From assembly GCF_028553785.1 (NCBI RefSeq), contig NZ_CP067136.1, forward strand, positions 2,540,501 through 2,604,500: DNA of 64,000 nucleotides, in the 5' to 3' direction. The stretch is from Paracoccus fistulariae. GTDB taxonomy: Bacteria > Pseudomonadota > Alphaproteobacteria > Rhodobacterales > Rhodobacteraceae. A program made the translations under genes and the position numbers. This document shows positions 17,215 to 29,014 of this stretch, in pieces. Under the pieces are notes generated by a model that saw nothing but the letters and a program-made list of their open reading frames with translations, was not told the origin of the DNA and did no database searches. Every line of letters begins with the position of its first letter. Positions within the stretch are counted from its first letter, which is position 1.

Positions 17215-18909
17215 ATGCTGCCACAGAACTGTTTTGTGCTTACCAGAGCACAAGTCCTTGAGCTGTCCAAATCACAGCTTTTTGGCTACGGCCTGACCGA
17301 CAAGGCGATCATTTTCGGGCAGAAGGGTCTGGACGCCTATCTGGCTGCCGGGAATAACGAGCTTCCGCAAGAAGGCCGCTTTTGCGGGATCTTCCATCAG
17401 GATCAGCACATCCTCATCCGCACGGATCTGACCGGGCAAGAGATCATCTATCTGTTTCGCGATGGCGAGGACTGGGCGATCTCCAATTCCTTCGCGCTGT
17501 TGGTGCAGCAGATGGCGACGCGGCGCCGACTGGATTTCTATGCTCCGGCGGCACTGGTGTTTCACCTGAAGGATGGCCGTCAGATCGGTGAACAGCTTAT
17601 CTCGCACAAGACGATGGTCCGGCAAATCTCGGTCCTGCCGGTCACCTCCCATCTGAAAGTCGACCGCAGGACCGGTGCCCTGTCCGAGGTCACGCGCCCC
17701 TATTCGCAGCTGTTCCACCTGCAGCCCGGCGACAGCTATGAGGCCAGGATGCTGGACACGCTGGAGCGCGGCAGCGGCATCATGGCGGCCCTGGTCGAGA
17801 CCGGGTTGCCGATGAACCTGTTCCTGTCGGGTGGTTATGACAGCAGGCTGGTCCTGGCCATGCTCTTGATGTCAGGCACGGTGCCCGATCGCCTGCGGGT
17901 GACAAGCCACCCCCATCTGAAAGCCGATTTCAAGGTCGCCTCCGCGCTGACATCGCGTTTCGACCTGCCGCTGAACAAGGGTGGTCCCGCGCGCCGCGCC
18001 GAACTTGGCGGCAGCGAAGCGATCCGCCTGTATCTGCTGTCCAGCGCGGGAACCTATCTGCCCTTTCGCTTGATTCACAGTCGCCGCCTGGAGCCGGGCG
18101 CGGAACTGCGCCTCACCGGCGATCAACCGACCGGGTGGAGCTTTTATGCCGGAACCGGGCTGTTCAATGGAACTGCACCGAAGATCGCCGACGATATCGC
18201 GCGCGGCTTGGCCGATTTCGCGGATGGCGATGCGGTCAGGCAGGACTTCTTCTCGGTCTTTCAGGAAATAGACGTCGATCCGGCAGATCCGATCGCGATG
18301 CTGGCGCAGTATAACGTGATCCGCTCGCGCCATCACTGCGGTCGGCAATGGACCCGCGCGATCGGGCATGAGGTGGCGTTCACGCCGCTGATGCAAAGCA
18401 GTTTCGTCGCGCTCGACATCGTCAACCGCAGCGCGAAGGCCCATCCGACCAAGTTCTTTGCCGATGCCTATAGCGCGATCGGCGGCTGGCCGTTGGAGGA
18501 GCCTTTCGAAACCCCGGAACGCGCCTTCCCACAAGAGATGCTGGACAGCTCACCCTTCCGTGGTGGCGTTCAGATCAGCCCGCGACCTTTCACCGTCTTC
18601 GGCGATCTGGCGCCGGATGCGGCCTATGATCAGCCCGACCTTCTGTCGATGCCCGCGCAGCTGGATCGGGGGCCGGACCCGATCCGGCACGATCTGGCCA
18701 CGATGATGTTCCGCGCCAATCATGCGCGCGACAGCGGGCTTTTCCGCGAGCAGGATTTCGTGACCGCCAATCGAGAGATCGCGGCGCGGGGCACGATCAG
18801 CGACGGTTATCGCAAGACATGTCAGATCATCGCAGCCGATACGATCTTGCGGCTGCTGGCCACAGACCCGGTCAGCGAGGGCAAAACCCCGCCCGCGATG
18901 CCGACATGA
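17215..18909 (+). CDS. Asparagine-synthase-like protein without an N-terminal cysteine
   Basis: This 564-residue protein resembles the asparagine synthase superfamily. An N-terminal region (about 1-120) has a glutaminase-like strand pattern (GRFCGIFHQD, IRTDLTGQEIIYLF, WAISNSF). The C-terminal ATP-pyrophosphatase region has the PP-loop LFLSGGYDSRL. The first residue after Met is Leu, so the catalytic Cys2 needed for glutamine hydrolysis is absent. The product is unlikely to be a glutamine-dependent asparagine synthetase; an ATP-dependent amide- or ester-forming enzyme is more likely. GGAG precedes ATG 17215, which is why the longer frame from 17170 was trimmed. Its substrate is unknown. Confidence 0.7.
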   Translation: MLPQNCFVLTRAQVLELSKSQLFGYGLTDKAIIFGQKGLDAYLAAGNNELPQEGRFCGIFHQDQHILIRTDLTGQEIIYLFRDGEDWAISNSFALLVQQMATRRRLDFYAPAALVFHLKDGRQIGEQLISHKTMVRQISVLPVTSHLKVDRRTGALSEVTRPYSQLFHLQPGDSYEARMLDTLERGSGIMAALVETGLPMNLFLSGGYDSRLVLAMLLMSGTVPDRLRVTSHPHLKADFKVASALTSRFDLPLNKGGPARRAELGGSEAIRLYLLSSAGTYLPFRLIHSRRLEPGAELRLTGDQPTGWSFYAGTGLFNGTAPKIADDIARGLADFADGDAVRQDFFSVFQEIDVDPADPIAMLAQYNVIRSRHHCGRQWTRAIGHEVAFTPLMQSSFVALDIVNRSAKAHPTKFFADAYSAIGGWPLEEPFETPERAFPQEMLDSSPFRGGVQISPRPFTVFGDLAPDAAYDQPDLLSMPAQLDRGPDPIRHDLATMMFRANHARDSGLFREQDFVTANREIAARGTISDGYRKTCQIIAADTILRLLATDPVSEGKTPPAMPT

Positions 18910-18975
18910 CGATGGGTATTTTAGACGAATTCTATCTTTCTTTCGCTGGCTCGATAGCGCCGTTCTTTTATGGTG

Positions 18976-18998
18976 GAGGGCCGTAACGCTCGGCCCTC
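18976..18998 (+). terminator. Hairpin in the gap before the RTX gene
   Basis: GAGGGCCG (18976-18983) and CGGCCCTC (18991-18998) form a perfect 8-bp stem with a 7-base loop, 67 bases after the asparagine-synthase-like gene. No T run follows. The remaining 130 bases before the RTX gene become AT-rich and probably hold its promoter. Confidence 0.5.
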
Positions 18999-19131
18999 TG
19001 GTCGGCCTCTCTGCTGCATGACCTTGCGGCATGGTCGGCATCCTCGCACCGCATGCCGCTTTTGTGGCCGCGGTTAACTCGAAGGTAAGTGTTCTTCATT
19101 TACAACACAGATATTCAAACCGGGACAGGAA

Positions 19132-20388
19132 ATGGCAAATCTCTTCGCTTATGGCAGGTTCGATCAAAATGCCCTGAACTTTCATCGCCTCAACAGCGGC
19201 GATTCCGAAAAGGAGCTGTTGAAAGACGCCAATGTCAGGGAAGGGGGGTTGTTCTTTGAGGACATGTATGTCGTCTCATGGAGCTATAATGGCGACAATT
19301 ACGGCAGTGCTTTTCTGGGACGCGATTTTTCGGTGGATTCCAACTCCGATCCGGATGGCGGTATTTTCGAGGGATATGTCGAATTGCAAAGCAACGGCAC
19401 CCGGTTTGTGCCGCTCTGGACATTGACGGGCACCTCGCTGTCGCTGACCGAGGTTTACGCGGTCACGCAAACGCCGGGCCGCGCCGATGACCTCAAATTC
19501 GTCAACGAGGCTTTGGCCGGTGACGACATCATGTATCTGAACCGCGGTAACGATCGCGCAAATGGCCTGGACGGCAACGATCTTTTGCGGGGTGGCGCGG
19601 GCCGCGACTCTCTGACGGGCGGCAACGGCGACGATAAGCTGTTTGGCCAGGGCGGGAGCGATCACCTTTATCTGGATAAGGGGAATGACCTGCTGAATGG
19701 CGGGATCGGCAGGGACTGGGTCCATGCCCGTGGCGGGCGCGATGTCCAGCTGGACCTGCTGAAAAGCGGAGAGCAGAGCACCGGCTTCGGCACGGATCTG
19801 CTTGTCAGCATCGAGAATGCATCGGGTGCCGGTGGCGACGATGTGCTGAAGGGGACGGGCGGGCGCAATATCCTTGCCGGCAAGAATGGCGATGACCGCC
19901 TGTTCGGGCGCAATGGCAACGATCTGCTGCAGGGGCAGAACGGCTCTGACTTTCTGCATGGCGGCGGCGGTCGCGATAACCTGCAGGGCGGCGCGGGCGA
20001 GGATGTGCTGATCGGCTTCCGCGGGCGCGACGTTCTTGTCGGCGGCGCCGACGCGGATCGTTTTGTCTTTCGGGCTCTGAACGATACCAGCGCGCGGTTG
20101 GGACAGTCGGACATCATCCGCGACTTCACTCCGGGGGAAGACGTGATTGACCTGCGCGGGATCGATGCCAGCAGGCAGTTCGCGGGCAATAACGCCTTCA
20201 CCTTCACCGATAGCGGCCGGATCGGCCGGTCAGCCGAGGGTGAGGTGACCTATCGCCATCTGGATCGGCCGGGGGTCGCGAATGATCTTACCGTGGTGAT
20301 GATAGACACTGACGGCGATCGCGGGGTCGAGGCGCAGATCCGCCTGCGCGGGATCCTGGACCTTGGGGCGGATGATTTCCTGCTGTGA
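19132..20388 (+). CDS. RTX calcium-binding secreted protein
   Basis: This 418-residue protein has an N-terminal unknown region (about 1-125) followed by RTX nonapeptide repeats of the GGxGxDxLx type (about 127-310, for example GGNGDDKLF, GRNGNDLLQ, GGAGEDVLI), split by a non-repeat insert. A C-terminal segment (DRFVFRALNDT, GEDVIDLRGID) is typical of type I secretion substrates. It has no Sec signal, as expected for type I export. No transporter genes are adjacent. Its function is not predictable beyond a calcium-folded extracellular protein. Confidence 0.9.
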   Translation: MANLFAYGRFDQNALNFHRLNSGDSEKELLKDANVREGGLFFEDMYVVSWSYNGDNYGSAFLGRDFSVDSNSDPDGGIFEGYVELQSNGTRFVPLWTLTGTSLSLTEVYAVTQTPGRADDLKFVNEALAGDDIMYLNRGNDRANGLDGNDLLRGGAGRDSLTGGNGDDKLFGQGGSDHLYLDKGNDLLNGGIGRDWVHARGGRDVQLDLLKSGEQSTGFGTDLLVSIENASGAGGDDVLKGTGGRNILAGKNGDDRLFGRNGNDLLQGQNGSDFLHGGGGRDNLQGGAGEDVLIGFRGRDVLVGGADADRFVFRALNDTSARLGQSDIIRDFTPGEDVIDLRGIDASRQFAGNNAFTFTDSGRIGRSAEGEVTYRHLDRPGVANDLTVVMIDTDGDRGVEAQIRLRGILDLGADDFLL

Positions 20389-20420
20389 CCGGGTCACTGA
20401 CGAAATGATCTGCCTGTGAA

Positions 20421-20447
20421 AAAGGGGCGCCGTGTCAGCGCCCCTTT
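20421..20447. terminator. Bidirectional terminator between the RTX gene and gcvP
   Basis: AAAGGGGCGC (20421-20430) pairs perfectly with GCGCCCCTTT (20438-20447) around a 7-base loop. A-rich and T-rich ends let it work on both strands, serving the convergent RTX and gcvP genes. Confidence 0.85.
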
Positions 20448-20452
20448 CGTCG

Positions 20453-23299
<2,847 letters not shown>

Positions 23300-23377
23300 C
23301 CATAAACTGGGTCAGACAGGGCCGGGACCGGCCCTTTCTTCTTTGTTCAAATATCCATCTGGCCGAAGGCCAAAAGC

Positions 23378-23737
23378 TCAGCCGATCAATTCCTGATAGG
23401 CGGCTTCATCCATGAAACCTTCCATGGCCGAGGCATCGCTGGGCTTGATCCTGAAGAACCAGCTGGCCATCGCATCGGAATTCACATTGCCCGGATTATC
23501 TGCCAGATCGCCATTCACGGCGGTGATCACGCCAGCGACCGGCGCGGTGATGTCGGATGCGGCCTTCACCGATTCGATGACCACGATTTCCTCACCGGCC
23601 TCGACCTCGCGGCCTTCTTCGGGCAGTTCGATGAACACCACATCGCCCAGCTGCTCGCTGGCATGGGCGGTGATGCCGACCACGATTTCGTCACCCTCGG
23701 CGCGCAGCCATTCGTGGTCTTCGGTATATTTCAGCAT
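23378..23737 (-). CDS. gcvH: Glycine cleavage system H protein
   Basis: GcvH is the small lipoyl carrier that shuttles the aminomethyl group between GcvP and GcvT. The 119-residue product has the lipoylation site at Lys58 in VIESVKAASD and the usual N-terminal YTEDHEWLRAEGD. It starts 12 bases after gcvT and is separated from gcvP by about 78 bases. Confidence 0.96.
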   Translation of the reverse strand: MLKYTEDHEWLRAEGDEIVVGITAHASEQLGDVVFIELPEEGREVEAGEEIVVIESVKAASDITAPVAGVITAVNGDLADNPGNVNSDAMASWFFRIKPSDASAMEGFMDEAAYQELIG

Positions 23738-23749
23738 AGGTCAGGCTCC

Positions 23750-24874
23750 TCAGCGTTTGTAGGATGGTGTGACAAAGGGCAGTTCGGACAGGATGACGGG
23801 AACACGCTTGCCGCGCAACTCGGCCCAAAGCTTGGCGCCGTCGGGCATGGACGCGTCCAGAATGGCCATCGCGACGGGCCCGCCAACCGAGGGGCCGAAA
23901 CTGCCGGAACAGACCTGGCCAAGGGCCTCTCCGCCGGTTTCCTCGGCAAAGATCTGAACCCCTTCGCGAATGGGCGCACGCCCTTCGGGGCGCAGGCCGC
24001 GGCGGGTTTTCGCGGGCCCGTCGGCCAGTTCCTTCAGCACGGTCTCGGCACCGGGGAAGCCACCGGCACGGGCGCCACCATCGCGGCGCGGTTTCGGGAT
24101 CGACCAGCCAAGCGCGGCCTGGGCAGGCGTCACCCCGACCGTCATGTCATGGCCGTAAAGCGGCATCCCGGCCTCCAGCCGCAGGCTGTCGCGGGCGCCA
24201 AGACCGATCGGCGCGACATCAGGATTTTCCAGCAATGACCGGGCGAAATCACGCAGAACCGCATCGGGAACCGAGATTTCGAACCCGTCCTCACCCGTAT
24301 ATCCCGAACGCGAGATCCACAGCTCTGCCCCGCTCCAGTCATGGATCTGGCTGTCCATGAACTTCATCTCGCGCACGGCGGGCACCAGTGCCGCCAGTGC
24401 ATCTTCGGCACGCGGACCCTGCAGCGCCACAAGGCCGCGATCGGTCACCGGCGTCACCTCGACCGCATCCAGCGTCTGCAGATGGGCGATATCCTGTTCG
24501 GCGCAACCGGCATTCACCACCAGAAGAAAATGATCGCCGCGATTGGCGAACATCAGATCGTCCAGAATGCCGCCGCTGTCATTGGTAAAGATGCCATAGC
24601 GCTGCCGCCCCTGTGCCAACCCCAGAACCGAGGCCGGGATCAGCGTTTCCAGCGCCAGTGCCGCGCTTTCCATATCGCCATCCTTCGGCGTGATCAGCAC
24701 CTGACCCATATGCCCGACGTCGAACAGACCGGCCTTGTCACGGGTGTGCAGATGTTCGTTCATCACGCCCATCGGATATTGCACCGGCATTTCCCAGCCG
24801 GCAAAGGGCACCATTCGCGCGCCCCGTTCCACATGCAGATCGTATAAACCGGTCCGGCGCAGTGTTTCGGCCAT
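23750..24874 (-). CDS. gcvT: Aminomethyltransferase, glycine cleavage T protein
   Basis: GcvT moves the one-carbon unit from the H protein to tetrahydrofolate and releases ammonia. The 374-residue product begins MAETLRRTGLYDLHVERGAR, and the conserved GWEMPVQYP and FDVGHMGQ stretches are clear. ATG at 24874 is chosen over an upstream in-frame ATG at 24910 because AGAGGAGG sits 7 bases before it. It is the first gene of the operon, downstream of the riboswitch. Confidence 0.95.
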   Translation of the reverse strand: MAETLRRTGLYDLHVERGARMVPFAGWEMPVQYPMGVMNEHLHTRDKAGLFDVGHMGQVLITPKDGDMESAALALETLIPASVLGLAQGRQRYGIFTNDSGGILDDLMFANRGDHFLLVVNAGCAEQDIAHLQTLDAVEVTPVTDRGLVALQGPRAEDALAALVPAVREMKFMDSQIHDWSGAELWISRSGYTGEDGFEISVPDAVLRDFARSLLENPDVAPIGLGARDSLRLEAGMPLYGHDMTVGVTPAQAALGWSIPKPRRDGGARAGGFPGAETVLKELADGPAKTRRGLRPEGRAPIREGVQIFAEETGGEALGQVCSGSFGPSVGGPVAMAILDASMPDGAKLWAELRGKRVPVILSELPFVTPSYKR

Positions 24875-24929
24875 CTGGGCCTCCTCTGATAAACGCCGGG
24901 CAACCGGCATCGAAAATCGGGCGCTTTGG

Positions 24930-25108
24930 CCCGGGTGACGATGCCCCCTCTGTCCTTGCCCCGTGGGGGGCGCCTGAGATCGTTATCCCTTCGGCGGACC
25001 TGCGGTCCTCTCCAGAGTTCTGCGGAAAGACGGTCCTTTTGCCTGAGAGTTCGCCGGGGCGGCTGCTCCTTCGGCACTGGCGTCGCCAGCTTCTCCCGAA
25101 TTTCTGCG
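24930..25108 (-). ncRNA. Tandem glycine riboswitch in the gcvT leader
   Basis: On the minus strand, two aptamer-like units follow one another. The first includes CGGGAGA, GCCGAAGGAGCA, AACTCTCAGGCA and AAGGACCG. The second includes CTCTGGAGAGG, CCGCCGAAGG, ATCTCAGGC and GGACAGAGGGG. These are the conserved strings of the glycine riboswitch, which normally turns on gcv genes when glycine is abundant. The exact ends are approximate. About 55 bases separate it from gcvT and should contain the expression platform. Confidence 0.9.
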
Positions 25109-25255
25109 GTGACTGCTAGCCGCAGCGCCGCCACAACGCAAGAGAATTGTGGCAAGTGGCTGCGCGGCGGCGGTTCCCGTCCCGGCGGTTGCGGAATTGA
25201 CAGGATCGCGCACATCACCGACAGCTAGGGCGCAGATGCGCAACCGGGGTAGGGT

Positions 25256-26695
25256 TTGACCAGAAAGTTCTTCCAGATCGGCTTCAACAAATGCGGCACG
25301 ACCTTCATCGCCAAGCTGTTTCAGATGAACGGTATCCCGACGCTGCACTGGCTTGAGGGGCGTCTGGCCGAGGATATCGCCTATTCCAAGCTGGTCGGAC
25401 GGCGGCCGTTGATGCCCTGGGCGGACAGCGTCACCGCCTTCACCGATATGGAATCGGTGCGCTATCTGAACATGCCGGTGGTCGAGGCGTTCAAAGAGTT
25501 CGAATTCCTTGACCAAAGCTATCCGGGCTCGGTCTTTCTGCTGAACACCCGCAATGTCGAGGATTGGGTGATCAGCCGCTATATGCATCGCGATGGCACC
25601 TATGCGCGGGCCTATGCGCAGATCCTGGGGGTTCAGACCGGCGATCTTGCCGATATCTGGGCGGATGCCTGGCAGGATCATCTGGCGACATGCCGCGCCT
25701 ATTTCGCGGATCGCCCGGAATTCATCGAAATCGACATCGACGACGCCCAGCCCGGCGATTACCGCGAGGCTCTGGCGCCCTGGTTCGATCTGCCTGACTG
25801 TCCCAAGCCTCCGGGGCGGCGGCGCAAGCAGGTGCGGCGGGGTTATCTGATGCGACTGGACCGGATGCTGACACCCTCAACGCGGGCGGATGGGATCACT
25901 GAGGCCGATCGCGACCGGGTTGCAGAGATGCTGGCCATGGCCGCGCGGCCCGCGACCGTGTCATGCGGCGCGAGGTCCGGTGGTGCTGCCAGCTTCGATG
26001 CCGCATCCGGTCAGGTCACGGATTGCGATGGAACCCCGCTGCCGCTGATGCGCGCGGGTGATGGCTGGTATCATCTTGATCCGGCGCGGCTGGACCTGCT
26101 GCCGCTGGCCAATGCGGTGAACGATATTGCGCAAATCACGGATCGCGGGGTCTATTGCCTTGATCCGAGGGCGGACCGGCAAGAGGCCGATTATCCCGTC
26201 CTGGCGCCGACTCGCAAACGGGGCGCGCGGAATGTCTTTCTCTGGCCAATGGCCTGGTCGCATCGCTTGGGCAATAACGGCTATCTGGGCAACCCGGATC
26301 GCGCCGAGTCGTCATGGGCGGATAAGCTGGATCAGCCGATCGACTCTGATGCATCGCAGGATGAGGTGCTGTCGCATCGTTTCATCGTCAGCCGGGGCGC
26401 AGACCCGAATTTTCTGGCCTGCGCCAATAGCGATTCGGTCATTCTGCGGCAGGATGACTGGGTCGAGGACGCGCTCTCGATCATCTTTCAGCCCTGGCAG
26501 CATGTGATCCCGTTGTCGGGTGAAGCTGGGAGCCTTCAGGCGCAGCTGGGTTGGGCCCGCGCGAATCCGTCAAAATCTCAACAAATCGCTGCGAATGCGC
26601 GGCGCCTTTGCATGATTCTGGCGGATCCGCAGGTCCGGCGCCGCCAGTTGAGTCAGGTTTTACGCGATTACCGCATTGCCACGGGGCAGGAATAG
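25256..26695 (+). CDS. Sulfotransferase-like protein fused to a CAP10-like glycosyltransferase segment
   Basis: The 479 residues fall in two parts. The N-terminal ~200 resemble a sulfotransferase: the PAPS 5'-phosphate loop FQIGFNKCGTTFIAK at 6-20 and LLNTRNVEDWVISRY as the second substrate motif. The C-terminal ~200 resemble the CAP10/GT90 type (VFLWPMAWSHR, HRFIVSRGADPNFL, ILRQDDWVEDALS, PWQHVIPLSG, QQIAANARRL). The combination suggests modification of a surface glycan. The start is TTG at 25256 after GGGGTAGG; an ATG just upstream runs into a stop. It diverges from the gcv riboswitch and stands alone. Confidence 0.65.
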   Translation: MTRKFFQIGFNKCGTTFIAKLFQMNGIPTLHWLEGRLAEDIAYSKLVGRRPLMPWADSVTAFTDMESVRYLNMPVVEAFKEFEFLDQSYPGSVFLLNTRNVEDWVISRYMHRDGTYARAYAQILGVQTGDLADIWADAWQDHLATCRAYFADRPEFIEIDIDDAQPGDYREALAPWFDLPDCPKPPGRRRKQVRRGYLMRLDRMLTPSTRADGITEADRDRVAEMLAMAARPATVSCGARSGGAASFDAASGQVTDCDGTPLPLMRAGDGWYHLDPARLDLLPLANAVNDIAQITDRGVYCLDPRADRQEADYPVLAPTRKRGARNVFLWPMAWSHRLGNNGYLGNPDRAESSWADKLDQPIDSDASQDEVLSHRFIVSRGADPNFLACANSDSVILRQDDWVEDALSIIFQPWQHVIPLSGEAGSLQAQLGWARANPSKSQQIAANARRLCMILADPQVRRRQLSQVLRDYRIATGQE

Positions 26696-26703
26696 CGTCC
26701 CGA

Positions 26704-27483
26704 TCACATGGTCGCGTTGAACGCCCCGCCATCCAGCAGGATATTCTGCCCGATGATGAAGCGCGCATGCTGGCTGCACAGGAATGCGCAGGTCGCGCCG
26801 AAATCCTCTGCCGTGCCATAAGTGTTGGCAGGAATCCCGGCCTCGCGTTGCTTCCGGGCCTCTTCCATGCTGATGCCCTGCTGCTGGGCGACGCCGCGAT
26901 CCAGACCGTCGGCGCGGTCTGTGGCGTGGATGCCCGGAAGGATATTGTTCACGCAGACGCCCTGACTGGCGACCTGCCGCGACATGCCGGCCACGAAACC
27001 GGTCAGCCCGGCGCGCGCCGTGTTCGACAGGCCCAGAACCGGGATCGGAGAGCGCACGGATTGCGAGGTAATGTTCACCACGCGCCCCCAGCCGCGCTGC
27101 ATCATGCCGGGAACCAGCGCCTGCATCAGCGCAATCGCAGACAACATGTTGGAATCAATCGCCTTGATGAAGTCGTCGCGGTTCCAGTCCGTCCATTGGC
27201 CGGGGGGCGGGCCGCCTGCATTGCTGACCAGAATATCGGCCTCGCCCACGGCAGCCAGCACCTTGCTGCGCCCTTCATCGGTGGTGATATCGGCGGCGAC
27301 CGGGGTGACATCGACGCCATATTCTGCGGCGATTTCCTGTGCGGTGCGGGTGATATCAGCCTCGGTCCGGCTGTTGATCACCAGGTTGACGCCGGCCTCG
27401 GCCAATGCCTCGGCGCAGCCGCGTCCCAAACCTTTGGAGGCGGCGCAAACCAATCCCCGCTTTCCCTTGATGCCCAGATCCAT
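26704..27483 (-). CDS. SDR-family protein lacking the canonical Tyr/Lys
   Basis: This 259-residue protein is a classical Rossmann short-chain dehydrogenase by fold. It has CAASKGLGRGCAEALAEAG as the nucleotide loop, NAGGPPPG as the NNAG-type motif, and ITSQS carrying the usual serine. Where YxxxK is expected (YSASKAGL) it reads SNTARAGL, so both the catalytic Tyr and Lys are replaced. It may be a divergent subfamily with other chemistry, or non-catalytic. It lies downstream of rpe on the same strand, about 55 bases away. Substrate unknown. Confidence 0.85.
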   Translation of the reverse strand: MDLGIKGKRGLVCAASKGLGRGCAEALAEAGVNLVINSRTEADITRTAQEIAAEYGVDVTPVAADITTDEGRSKVLAAVGEADILVSNAGGPPPGQWTDWNRDDFIKAIDSNMLSAIALMQALVPGMMQRGWGRVVNITSQSVRSPIPVLGLSNTARAGLTGFVAGMSRQVASQGVCVNNILPGIHATDRADGLDRGVAQQQGISMEEARKQREAGIPANTYGTAEDFGATCAFLCSQHARFIIGQNILLDGGAFNATM

Positions 27484-27537
27484 CGGCTTTTCCCCCTGTT
27501 CAATCTGGCGCCATGGAACAGTCAGGCCGCGCGGTTG

Positions 27538-28224
27538 TCAAACGGCTTCGGCAGCCTGCCGGATGGCGCGGATATTTTCGCCGTAAACCTGCGGATCCTG
27601 AACCGAGCCGCCCTTGAACACGGCCGAGCCCGCCACCAGCACATCCGCCCCTGCCTTGGCCACAAGAGGAGCCGTTGTCGGATCGATCCCGCCATCGACC
27701 TGGATATGGATCGGGCGATCGCCGATCATGGCGCGCAGCCGCGCGACCTTATCCACTTGATTATGGATGAATTTCTGCCCGCCAAATCCGGGATTGACAG
27801 TCATCACCAGCACCATATCGGCCAGATCCAGAAGATAATCGACAGCCTCAAGCGGTGTCCCGGGGTTCAGCGCAATCCCGGCTTTCTTGCCCGTCGCGCG
27901 AATGGCCTGCAATGTGCGGTGCGGATGCGGCCCGGCCTCGACATGGGCGGTGATCATGTCGGCCCCGGCTTCGGCATAGGCGTCGATATAGGGATCGACC
28001 GGCGCGATCATCAGGTGAACATCCATGAAGCTTTTCACATGGGGCCGAAATGCCTTTACCGCCGGAGGGCCAAAGGTCAGGTTGGGAACGAAATGACCGT
28101 CCATCACATCGACATGGACCCAATCGGCGCCCTGCGCCTCGATCGCCTGTATCTCCTGACCGAAATTCGCGAAATCGGCAGAAAGGATCGAGGGTGCAAT
28201 TCTGATCTTGCGGTCAAAACTCAT
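27538..28224 (-). CDS. rpe: Ribulose-phosphate 3-epimerase
   Basis: Rpe interconverts ribulose 5-phosphate and xylulose 5-phosphate in the pentose phosphate pathway. The 228-residue TIM barrel shows [14 protein letters not shown] at the N-terminus, the metal/catalytic [26 protein letters not shown] and IQVDGGI. The ATG at 28224 is preceded by an AGGAG. The nearest genes are the SDR downstream and flgD upstream. Confidence 0.95.
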   Translation of the reverse strand: MSFDRKIRIAPSILSADFANFGQEIQAIEAQGADWVHVDVMDGHFVPNLTFGPPAVKAFRPHVKSFMDVHLMIAPVDPYIDAYAEAGADMITAHVEAGPHPHRTLQAIRATGKKAGIALNPGTPLEAVDYLLDLADMVLVMTVNPGFGGQKFIHNQVDKVARLRAMIGDRPIHIQVDGGIDPTTAPLVAKAGADVLVAGSAVFKGGSVQDPQVYGENIRAIRQAAEAV

Positions 28225-28327
28225 GGCAAAGCTCCTTTAGCGGGCGAACGGTCCGGTCCGAACCCTTGTCGCCCGGATAGAAAGAAACCGATGCCAAGGT
28301 CAACTGCGCATGGCCCTTGACGTGGCC

Positions 28328-29005
28328 CTAACCGGGGTCGCGCAATGCCGTGATCGTGTCTGCCGGGGCCGAGCCGCCATGTTCGAACATGAGCTCGATC
28401 CCCTCTTTCCCCATCGCCGTTTCGACGACGCGGGCATAGGCGCCAACGCTATCCTCTGCGATCACCTCGCCCGCGCGGCTGCTTTCGGTGACAAAGGAAT
28501 AAAGCCCGTCTGGCAGCTTTTGCCCGAGATCGTCACGCCCCAGCCATTCGATCTGTCCGCTGCCCGGACCGATTTCCTCTCGTGAAACCTCTCGGCCCTG
28601 TGCGTTCAGCGCGATCAAAGTCACGCTATCGGCCGCAGAATCGGGGTTCACATCAAGGGTCAGCGCCGTATCGCCGAACCAGACGGGTTCGGTTGTGCGA
28701 GCCTCTTTCCCGATCCAGTTCGCGGTCTGACCAAGCCCGCCGCCATTGCCCAGCTGCGTCACAAGCCGGTTAAGCAGCTTGTTGGTCTGCGTCTGCTGTT
28801 CAACGCCCGAGAATGTTGCCAGCTGTACGGCAAAATCGGTGCCCTCCATCGGGTTGAGAGGATCCTGATTCTTCAACTGCGCGGTCAGCATTTTCAGGAA
28901 GGTATCGAACTCTGCCCCCGTGCTTGTACTTGTGTCCGAATTTGTGGCGGCAGAGATGGTGGTCGTGGCGTTCGCGACCGTGGCGTTCGTACTTTGAGAG
29001 ATCAT
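28328..29005 (-). CDS. flgD: Flagellar hook assembly scaffold FlgD
   Basis: FlgD caps the growing hook so that hook subunits polymerise. The 225-residue protein has the family N-terminal core FLKMLTAQLKNQDPLNPMEGTDFAVQLATFSGVEQQ after a Thr/Ser-rich leader, and the beta-sandwich C-terminal half. It follows fliK by 9 bases on the same strand, so the two are cotranscribed. Confidence 0.93.
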   Translation of the reverse strand: MISQSTNATVANATTTISAATNSDTSTSTGAEFDTFLKMLTAQLKNQDPLNPMEGTDFAVQLATFSGVEQQTQTNKLLNRLVTQLGNGGGLGQTANWIGKEARTTEPVWFGDTALTLDVNPDSAADSVTLIALNAQGREVSREEIGPGSGQIEWLGRDDLGQKLPDGLYSFVTESSRAGEVIAEDSVGAYARVVETAMGKEGIELMFEHGGSAPADTITALRDPG

Positions 29006-29014
29006 TCTGTCATC

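Noticed and set aside
26551..28320. 589-codon plus-strand frame opposite the SDR and rpe genes
   Set aside because: Antisense to two genes with catalytic motifs; no motifs of its own.
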